Source: an uncultured Ignavibacteria bacterium (GTDB taxonomy: Bacteria; Bacteroidota; Ignavibacteria; SZUA-365). Taken from it: a stretch of DNA of 12,091 nucleotides. How positions within the stretch are numbered: the first letter of the stretch is position 1; the number at the start of each line of letters is the position of its first letter. The DNA lies in NCBI GenBank assembly GCA_913060595.1, contig CAJXSA010000081.1, positions 1 to 12,091 on the forward strand, read 5' to 3'. The notes beneath the pieces are model-generated. The model worked only from the letters and a program-made list of their open reading frames with translations. It ran no database searches and was not told where the DNA came from. Made by a program: the position numbers and the translations under genes. Positions 6,222 through 12,091 of this stretch are shown in pieces.

Positions 6222-7559
6222 GTGAAACACATCCTGTTCTGCCTGCTGGCGCTTGTCCTGGGCGGAGGTTCGCTCATGGCTGAACGCGGCGGCGACGGCG
6301 CTTTCCCTTACGATTACCGGCTCGAGACACTGGACAACGGCCTTTCCGTGATCATGGTGCCCATGTCCGCCGGGGGACTGATGTCCTATTACAGCATCGT
6401 ACGGACGGGCGCCCGTGACGAGTACGAAAAGGGGAAATCCGGTTTCGCGCATTTTTTCGAGCATATGATGTTTCGCGGAACAAAGAATTATCCCGCGGAA
6501 CTGTATGACCGCATGGTGACGGAAATGGGTGCCGATGCGAACGCGTACACCACCGATGATTACACCGCCTACCATCTCTCCTTCGCATCGGAGGATCTCG
6601 AGACCGTCGTGAAGCTCGAAAGCGACCGTTTCCAGTTTCTCGAGTACGAGGAAGCGGCGTTCCAGACCGAAGCCGGTGCCGTGTACGGCGAGTACCGCAA
6701 AAACCGCAGCAATCCCTGGTCCGTGCTGTTCGAGGAACTGATGGAGACGGCGTTTACCCGTCACACATACGGACACACGACGATCGGCTACGAAGCGGAC
6801 ATCAAGCGCATGCCAGGCATGTACGAATACAGCAAGGAATTTTTCTCGCGCTATTACCGGCCTGACAATGTCGTGCTCGTCCTCGTCGGGGACTTCAACA
6901 CCGGCAGGGCGCTGGACCTGATCCGCAGCTACTATGCGGATTGGCAGCCCGGGTACACCGAACCTGTCATCACTCCGGAACCGGAGCAGACCGCCGAACG
7001 GCGCGTGTCTGTCTCCTATGACGGAAAAACCCTGCCGCTCATGGTGATGTCGTACAAGAGTCCCGCGATGGATGCGGACGACCGCATCGCCGTCGCCGGT
7101 TCCATGCTCGGTGAACTGCTGTTCGGCGAGAACAGCGAGATTTACCGCACCCTCGTGCTGAAAGAGCAGAAGCTGCAGTTCATCGGTGCTGATTTCGGTT
7201 TCAACCGAGATCCGAAGCTCTGGAGCATTTACGCCATGATCAAGAACGAAGGCGACATCCCGATGGTGCGACAGGAGATCGACAGGACGATCGCGCGTTA
7301 TCTCGACGCCCCCGTGAGTGCGGCGCAACTCGATGCGGTGAAGAAACGTCTCAAGTACAGTTTCCTGATGAATCTCGATACGCCGGACAAGGTTGCGGGC
7401 GGTCTTGCGCGCTTCGTGGCGCTGACCGGAGGAATCGAAGTCGTCGACACGCTGTACGCGATGTATGACCGCATCACTCCTGACGACATCCGCGCGGCGA
7501 TCGAACGCTACCTTTCGGCGGACCGACGCACAATTGCAACACTGACGGGGAGGAACTGA
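6222..7559 (+). CDS. M16 zinc peptidase, catalytic subunit, exported
   Basis: This 445-residue protein is a pitrilysin/processing-peptidase family (M16) metalloprotease. A signal peptide covers residues 1-20 (M-K-H-I-L... cleavage after S-L-M-A), so it acts in the periplasm. The inverted zinc motif HFFEH (H77, H81, with catalytic E80) is intact, followed 76 residues later by the third ligand E157 and the companion E150 in E-A-G-A-V-Y-G-E-Y. The typical N-terminal L-D-N-G-L-S-V and the M-M-F-R-G-T after the zinc motif are present, and the length fits one M16B subunit with two lobes. Translation starts at GTG 6222, six bases after a strong GGAGG (6211-6215). The next gene begins three bases after its stop and encodes the matching non-catalytic subunit, so the two probably form a heterodimer. 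Likely roles are peptide degradation or processing; the substrate is unknown. Confidence 0.93.
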   Translation: MKHILFCLLALVLGGGSLMAERGGDGAFPYDYRLETLDNGLSVIMVPMSAGGLMSYYSIVRTGARDEYEKGKSGFAHFFEHMMFRGTKNYPAELYDRMVTEMGADANAYTTDDYTAYHLSFASEDLETVVKLESDRFQFLEYEEAAFQTEAGAVYGEYRKNRSNPWSVLFEELMETAFTRHTYGHTTIGYEADIKRMPGMYEYSKEFFSRYYRPDNVVLVLVGDFNTGRALDLIRSYYADWQPGYTEPVITPEPEQTAERRVSVSYDGKTLPLMVMSYKSPAMDADDRIAVAGSMLGELLFGENSEIYRTLVLKEQKLQFIGADFGFNRDPKLWSIYAMIKNEGDIPMVRQEIDRTIARYLDAPVSAAQLDAVKKRLKYSFLMNLDTPDKVAGGLARFVALTGGIEVVDTLYAMYDRITPDDIRAAIERYLSADRRTIATLTGRN

Positions 7560-7561
7560 TC

Positions 7562-9067
7562 ATGAAACTTCGCATTGCCCTTCCCCTGCTTTCGCTCATC
7601 ATCACAGGCGTACTCATGACATCCTGCAGCAGGAATTCCGCTGACCAGGCCGTGCTGCTCCCGGTCGAGGATGATCCCACGATATCCTTCCGCATCTGGT
7701 TCAAGACAGGATCGCAGGCGGATCCCGCCGGCCTCGAGGGCATCACGGCCCTGACCGCCTCCATGATGATGGAAGGCGCCACGGAAAAGAACAGCTACGA
7801 GGACATCCTCACCGCCCTGTACCCGATGGCCGCATCCTACGGCGTGACCGTCGACAAGGAAATGACGGTGTTCACCGGTCGCGTTCACAGCGACAACCTG
7901 CATGAATACTACCCGTTTTTTATCGATGCCCTTCTTCATCCGGCGTTCACCGAGGAGGATTTCACGCGCATCCGGACCAACATGATCAACGGCATTGAGA
8001 AGTCCCTGCGCTATTCAGATGACGAAGAGCTGGGGAAAGCGGCGTTTTACAATTTCGTGTATGACGGAACGCCGTACGGTCATCTCGACGCCGGAAGTGT
8101 CAGCAGCCTGGAAGCGATTACGCTCAAGGATGTACGCGCGTTTTACAAATCCTGGTTCACACGCGACAACGTGGTCATCGGACTCGGGGGCGGCTATGAA
8201 GACACGCTGCTCACCCGGCTGCAGACAGACCTCGCGCAGCTGCCCGAAGGGACGCTCGTACAGCCCGGTGCGCCCGCGCCATTGCCGCTCGAGGGGCGGC
8301 ATGTCCTCCTCGTGGAAAAGGAATGCAACGCGACGGCGATCAGCTTCGGCTTCCCGATCGATGTGCTGCGCGGGGATGACGATTTCTGGGCGCTCGCGCT
8401 GTTCAACTCCTGGTTCGGGGAGCATCGCAATTCATCCTCGCACCTCTACCAGGTCATCCGTGAGGCGCGCGGCATGAATTACGGGGACTATTCCTATATC
8501 GAAATCTTTCCCAACGGCGGACGCCGGCAAATGGCGGCCCCCAATCACGCGCGGCGGCAGCAGCTGTTCGAAGTGTGGCTGCGCCCGGTGCAGCATGTAC
8601 ACCGGCATTTCGCCCTGCGTGCCGCAATACGGGAACTGCAGCATGTCGTCGACAGCGGCATGACGAAGGAGGATTTCACGCTCACCCAGCAGTTTCTCGA
8701 CAAGTACGCGCTGCATTTCGCGACGACCACCATGGGGCGGCTCGGGTACGCCATCGACAGCCGCTTCTACGGGATCGATGAGAACTACATCGCGCTGTTC
8801 CGCAAGAAAATTGCGGCTCTCACGCTGGAAGACGTCAACGCGGCGATACGCAGACATCTGCAGTACGACAACCTCCGCATCGCCATGGTGACCAGCGGGG
8901 CGGAGGAATTCGCCGCGCAGCTGGCGGAGGACGTTCCCAGTCCGGTCACGTATGACACACCGAAACCGGAAGAAGTGCTCACCGAGGACAGGGAAATAGA
9001 GATGTATCCGCTCGAGATAGCGCGGGAGAACATCCGCATCGTCCCGGTGGAGGAAATGTTTCGATAA
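7562..9067 (+). CDS. M16 family lipoprotein lacking the zinc motif
   Basis: The 501-residue product is an M16-fold protein without its catalytic site. Residues 1-21 form a lipoprotein signal with a lipobox L-M-T-S before C22, so the mature protein is probably membrane-anchored. At the place of HxxEH it reads A-L-T-A-S (63-67), replacing all three key residues. Conserved M16 features remain: the W-F-K-T-G-S strand, P-Y-G-H at 171-174, the K-D-V-R-A-F-Y segment and, in the second lobe, R-E-A-R-G-M-N-Y-G-D-Y-S-Y (about 300-312), where non-catalytic subunits carry the Arg/Tyr pair of the partner active site. It follows its catalytic neighbour after two bases with GGGGAGGA (7547-7554) embedded in that gene's end, indicating a coupled operon. 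By analogy with bacterial two-subunit M16B enzymes, it should complete the chamber and help bind substrate. A strong terminator follows. Confidence 0.9.
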   Translation: MKLRIALPLLSLIITGVLMTSCSRNSADQAVLLPVEDDPTISFRIWFKTGSQADPAGLEGITALTASMMMEGATEKNSYEDILTALYPMAASYGVTVDKEMTVFTGRVHSDNLHEYYPFFIDALLHPAFTEEDFTRIRTNMINGIEKSLRYSDDEELGKAAFYNFVYDGTPYGHLDAGSVSSLEAITLKDVRAFYKSWFTRDNVVIGLGGGYEDTLLTRLQTDLAQLPEGTLVQPGAPAPLPLEGRHVLLVEKECNATAISFGFPIDVLRGDDDFWALALFNSWFGEHRNSSSHLYQVIREARGMNYGDYSYIEIFPNGGRRQMAAPNHARRQQLFEVWLRPVQHVHRHFALRAAIRELQHVVDSGMTKEDFTLTQQFLDKYALHFATTTMGRLGYAIDSRFYGIDENYIALFRKKIAALTLEDVNAAIRRHLQYDNLRIAMVTSGAEEFAAQLAEDVPSPVTYDTPKPEEVLTEDREIEMYPLEIARENIRIVPVEEMFR

Positions 9068-9085
9068 CACGCATCGTGCGCGATG

Positions 9086-9113
9086 AAAAAGGCGGTCCCC
9101 GGACCGCCTTTTT
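9086..9113. terminator. Intrinsic terminator after the M16 operon
   Basis: GGCGGTCC (9091-9098) and GGACCGCC (9101-9108) form a GC-rich stem with a tight loop, preceded by AAAAA (9086-9090) and followed by TTTTT (9109-9113). It is 18 bp after the M16 stop codon and 39 bp before the aroB-aroA start. The flanking A and T runs would allow it to act on both strands, but no minus-strand gene ends here. Confidence 0.93.
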
Positions 9114-9143
9114 CTTATATTTCCCGCATACCGAATCAGCAGT

Positions 9144-9150
9144 GAGGTGG
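9144..9150 (+). promoter_or_regulatory. Ribosome binding site favouring ATG 9153
   Basis: GAGGTGG (9144-9150) lies just before ATG 9153. The in-frame GTG at 9147 is itself part of this element and has no purine-rich sequence upstream, so it is unlikely to be the start. Confidence 0.6.
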
Positions 9151-9152
9151 AG

Positions 9153-11459
9153 ATGACAGACGGAACATATCCTCGCTCAGACGTGCGGCGTGTCGCATCG
9201 TTCGATGCCCTCACGCTGCCTCCCCACGCGGTCGTGATCGCGGATCGCCGTCTGCCGGACGCCATTCTGCGGCAGGTCCCGGACGCATTGCTCGTGCAGT
9301 CCGGCGAAACGCTGAAAACGCTGACCGCGATCGAAGAGCTTGCCGCGGAAGTGCTGCGGAGACGGACGAGCAAACCGCTCGTCCTCGTCGCACTCGGCGG
9401 AGGCAGCATCGGTGACGCCGTCGGATTTCTGGCAAGCATTCTCTGGCGCGGGGTGACGCTCTGGCAGCTCCCCACCACGCTTCTTGCGATGGTGGATTCC
9501 GCGCATGGAGGGAAGACGGCTGTCAACCTCGGCACCGCGAAGAACCAGCTGGGCACATTCTATCCCGCGGAACGCGTCGTGCTTGTCGAGGAGGTCCTCG
9601 AGTCGCTGCCAGTCGCACAGCGTCGCGAAGGTGTCGTCGAGCTGCTGAAAGCGCTGTGGCTCGGGGATGCCGACGGGGTGCGCGCATTGAATACGGACGC
9701 CGTCCAGGAACTGGTGTTCGCGCCGTGGTCCGAGGTGCGTGCGCAGCTCGGGAACATGATCGACGCCGCGGTTGCGATCAAGCAGGACATCGTCGCACGG
9801 GATCCACGCGAGCAGAGCGGCGCACGAACGGTGCTCAACCTGGGCCACACGCTTGGCCACGCGCTCGAGCTGACGACGGGACTGGGACATGGCGGCGCCG
9901 TGGCGTGGGGAATGGCCGCGTCGCTGCGTTTTTCGATTCATGAGAACATGGATGCCGCCTCCATTCAGCTGTGCAGGGATACCATTTTCCCGCTGCTTGT
10001 CTCCCCGGGCGAGCTGCCGTCGCGTGACGTGCTTCGCGCGGCGATCATGCGTGACAAAAAGCGCAGTGACGACCGCCTGCGTTCCGTCGTTCTTCACGGC
10101 CTCGGACAGCCGGTTGTGCATGACGATCTCACGGCAGACGACTGGATAGATGCCCTCATCGAAGAAGTTCGCATGCACGAACGGTGCCATGTCCGCGTCC
10201 GGAGCACGCGACCGCGAAAACTGGATCAGACTCTCGAAGCCAGTAAATCCGAGCTCAACCGGGCACTCGTGATCGCGGCACAGCGCATGGGGAGGACCAC
10301 TCTTGTGGGAAAAAGCAATGCGGACGACGTTCGCGCCATGTATCGCGGACTGCGACAGCTCGGGTACTTCGTCGAAGAAAATGAAAAGGGGTATGTCGCG
10401 GACAATCTGAATCGCGGCTTGGAGGAGCATGCGCAGAACGAGATGCGCACCGTGCACGTCGGGGAAGGAGGGACGACGCTGCGCTTTCTGCTCGCGCTCT
10501 GCGCGACCAGCGTGAAGCCAAGCAAACTGCTGGTGGCGCCATCCCTGATGCGCCGTCCCCATGATGCGCTGCTGCGGGCACTGCGCAGTGGCGGTGCGGT
10601 GATCGAACGCTTCGACGACATGTCCGGTCAGGGTTATGTCGTCCGCGGCTGGTCTGAAATGCCTGCGGCACTCTCCGTGGACGCGTCGGAATCCTCACAG
10701 TTTGCCTCCGCGCTGGCACTGCTGTCGGTGGGTGCGGATCGCCCATTTACACTGCGCCTGCTCGGTGAGACGGTCAGCGCATCCTATTTCGATATGACGC
10801 TTTCCATGCTCGAATCTGCCGGAGTGGAGTACATCCGGCATGGTGATCTGATCGCGTTCAATCAGACCGAGCGCATCAATGAAAAACTGACGCTTGAGAT
10901 CGCCTGCGACGCCAGCTCACGTGCGGTTTGGAGTGTCGCGCATTACCTGGGCCATCCCGCCGAAGCGGAGCGCCGGCCGCGCATTCCGCGGCAGCCCGAT
11001 GCAGCGGTGGACAAGTATCTTTCCATGCTGCGCGAGTCGAAGCGGAAGCCGGTCAGTGTGTCCGTGCTAGACGTTCCCGACCTGCTCCCCGTCCTCGCCG
11101 TCGCCGCCTCTGCCGGGGCGCACCCGGTGCGCTTCACGGATGCGGGCCATCTTCGTCACAAAGAATCCAACCGCCTCGATGATCTCGCCGCGTCGCTGCG
11201 CGGAGTGGGCGTCGACGCCGTGGTTGAGGGGAGCGAGCTTCTGCTGCGCCCACCGAAAAACGCATCGCGGGAAGCATTGTTTCAAACGCACGGAGATCAC
11301 CGTCTGGTGATGGCGGGTGTGCTGCTTTCACTCGCAGGCGGCAACGCGATGCAGCTGGATCATCCGTGGAGCGTGAGCAAATCCTACCCGTCGTTCTGGG
11401 ACGATGTGCGTGCCGCCGGCTGGCTTGTTGAACGGATGGAGTCCGAATCCCCCGCATGA
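9153..11459 (+). CDS. aroBA: Bifunctional 3-dehydroquinate synthase / EPSP synthase fusion (AroB-AroA)
   Basis: One 768-residue chain carries two shikimate-pathway enzymes. The first half (about 15-340) is 3-dehydroquinate synthase, converting DAHP to 3-dehydroquinate with NAD and zinc: G-G-G-S-I-G-D (82-88), R-G-V...Q-L-P-T-T-L-L-A, D115 and G-G-K-T-A-V-N (119-125), E163 and K166, N-L-G-H-T-L-G-H (H232, H236), H246 and D-K-K (301-303). Zinc ligands E163, H232 and H246 are kept. The second half (about 345-762) is EPSP synthase, joining shikimate-3-phosphate and PEP: A-S-K-S with K365 and R370, G-G-T-T-L-R ending at R444, R-P at 468-469, S-S-Q (514-516), P-D with D643, K-E-S-N-R (E671, R674), D-H-R (715-717) and K743. 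Both halves are close to full family length, so this is a fusion, not a truncation. Variations include H-G-G where H-G-E is usual and K-E-S-N-R where K-E-S-D-R is usual. The gene follows a terminator, so it has its own transcript, and overlaps the glycosyltransferase gene. Confidence 0.95.
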   Translation: MTDGTYPRSDVRRVASFDALTLPPHAVVIADRRLPDAILRQVPDALLVQSGETLKTLTAIEELAAEVLRRRTSKPLVLVALGGGSIGDAVGFLASILWRGVTLWQLPTTLLAMVDSAHGGKTAVNLGTAKNQLGTFYPAERVVLVEEVLESLPVAQRREGVVELLKALWLGDADGVRALNTDAVQELVFAPWSEVRAQLGNMIDAAVAIKQDIVARDPREQSGARTVLNLGHTLGHALELTTGLGHGGAVAWGMAASLRFSIHENMDAASIQLCRDTIFPLLVSPGELPSRDVLRAAIMRDKKRSDDRLRSVVLHGLGQPVVHDDLTADDWIDALIEEVRMHERCHVRVRSTRPRKLDQTLEASKSELNRALVIAAQRMGRTTLVGKSNADDVRAMYRGLRQLGYFVEENEKGYVADNLNRGLEEHAQNEMRTVHVGEGGTTLRFLLALCATSVKPSKLLVAPSLMRRPHDALLRALRSGGAVIERFDDMSGQGYVVRGWSEMPAALSVDASESSQFASALALLSVGADRPFTLRLLGETVSASYFDMTLSMLESAGVEYIRHGDLIAFNQTERINEKLTLEIACDASSRAVWSVAHYLGHPAEAERRPRIPRQPDAAVDKYLSMLRESKRKPVSVSVLDVPDLLPVLAVAASAGAHPVRFTDAGHLRHKESNRLDDLAASLRGVGVDAVVEGSELLLRPPKNASREALFQTHGDHRLVMAGVLLSLAGGNAMQLDHPWSVSKSYPSFWDDVRAAGWLVERMESESPA

Positions 11460-12091
11460 TGCATTCCGTGGTCATCATCACGCGCAACCGTCGGCCGGAG
11501 CTTCTGCGCCTGCTCGATGCCCTGCGCCGCCAGTCGGACCCGCCGGGTGAAGTGGTCATCGTGGACGCAGGGGACGCACCTCTGCGGAGCAACGAAGTAC
11601 GGGAGGAATTGCCGTTCCTTCTCATCATTTTGCCCACCGCTCCTGGAATCGCAGAACAGCGCAACAGGGGCCTGGACGAGGCCCGGGGCGATATCATCAC
11701 GTTCATGGACGACGACGCCGTTCCCGACACCGGCTATTTCGCCACGGTAAACAGCGTGTTTCAGCGCGACGCGGGGAAAGAAATCGCGGCCGCCGGAGGG
11801 ACATTGCAGACTTCTCTCTCTGTACCCTTGCCGGAACGGCTGTTTCGGACCGTGTTCCTTCTGCAGACCGACCGCGGCAGAAACTGTTTCCGCGGCTCAG
11901 GTTTCCCCGATTTCAATGTCCGCGAGAATGATGACCGGGCGGCAAAAATTCTTCCCTCCACCGCGTTGAGCTTTCGACGCGAGGCGGTGAACGGTTTGCG
12001 CATCGATCCGTCCCGTTTCTCGGGTGCTCCCCTTGGCCTGAGCACCGGCCGCTGCTTCGGCGAGGACGCCTGGTTCACCGCGATGCTTTCC
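11456..12091 (+). CDS. Family 2 glycosyltransferase, partial at right edge
   Basis: The frame stays open for 212 codons to the window end, so the C-terminus is missing. It begins with a GT-A type Rossmann strand (S-V-V-I-I-T-R-N-R), then V-V-I-V-D-A-G-D with D38 for nucleotide binding, Q-R-N-R-G-L-D-E-A-R-G-D and the metal-binding D-D-D (85-87). G-E-D-A-W-F (202-207) supplies the E-D expected for the catalytic base region in inverting family 2 enzymes. It probably transfers a sugar from a nucleotide-sugar donor to an envelope glycan or lipid; donor and acceptor are unknown. The ATG at 11456 overlaps the TGA of the aroB-aroA fusion (ATGA), with a second in-frame ATG directly after at 11459. 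This arrangement predicts translational coupling to the shikimate gene, although no functional link is obvious. Confidence 0.88.
   Translation, partial: MMHSVVIITRNRRPELLRLLDALRRQSDPPGEVVIVDAGDAPLRSNEVREELPFLLIILPTAPGIAEQRNRGLDEARGDIITFMDDDAVPDTGYFATVNSVFQRDAGKEIAAAGGTLQTSLSVPLPERLFRTVFLLQTDRGRNCFRGSGFPDFNVRENDDRAAKILPSTALSFRREAVNGLRIDPSRFSGAPLGLSTGRCFGEDAWFTAMLS

Noticed and set aside
8432..9556. 374-codon minus-strand frame spanning the M16 end, terminator and aroB start
   Set aside because: It crosses a strong intrinsic terminator and two real genes, and its translation is arginine-rich without domain features.
9177..10562. 461-codon minus-strand frame opposite the AroB-AroA gene
   Set aside because: The plus strand encodes two unmistakable enzymes here; the minus-strand product has no motif.

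Overview
The window is GC-rich (roughly 60% by eye), densely coded bacterial chromosome. A signal-peptide-bearing outer-membrane porin of the alginate-export type, a lipoprotein-type M16 peptidase and a periplasmic M16 partner point to a Gram-negative (diderm) organism. The mix of families is compatible with the FCB group (Bacteroidota/Ignavibacteriota relatives), but nothing here fixes the taxonomy and that is an inference only.

Layout. Positions 120-2986 (minus strand) hold a three-gene, probably co-transcribed unit: an Rrf2-family regulator with three conserved cysteines, a NapH/NosR-like membrane ferredoxin and an alginate-export-type porin. An 11-bp-arm perfect inverted repeat sits directly in front of the regulator's start codon, and a second, near-perfect palindrome sits in front of the ferredoxin gene, so the unit looks autoregulated by a redox- or nitric-oxide-type sensor. 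Divergent from it (3126-4418, plus) is a 430-residue MgtC/DUF4010 membrane protein. Convergent with that (4476-6086, minus) is an unusual fusion: two nearly identical helix-turn-helix modules, a TEQ-repeat linker encoded by an 18-bp tandem repeat, and a CHAD domain (a polyphosphate-binding fold). From 6222 to 9067 (plus) two M16 peptidase-family genes form an operon: the first has the zinc-binding HxxEH motif, the second is a lipoprotein that lacks it. A strong intrinsic terminator (9086-9113) closes this unit.

From 9153 to 11459 (plus) one open reading frame encodes 3-dehydroquinate synthase fused to EPSP synthase, two non-consecutive steps of the shikimate pathway in the same order as the first two domains of the eukaryotic AROM protein. 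A family 2 glycosyltransferase gene overlaps its stop codon and runs off the right edge of the window.

Most noteworthy are the AroB-AroA fusion, the HTH-HTH-CHAD fusion with its internal DNA duplication and tandem repeat, and the Rrf2-controlled ferredoxin/porin unit with two palindromes. The first 119 bases contain no complete gene; a possible cytochrome-like fragment on the minus strand is reported as a weak observation.
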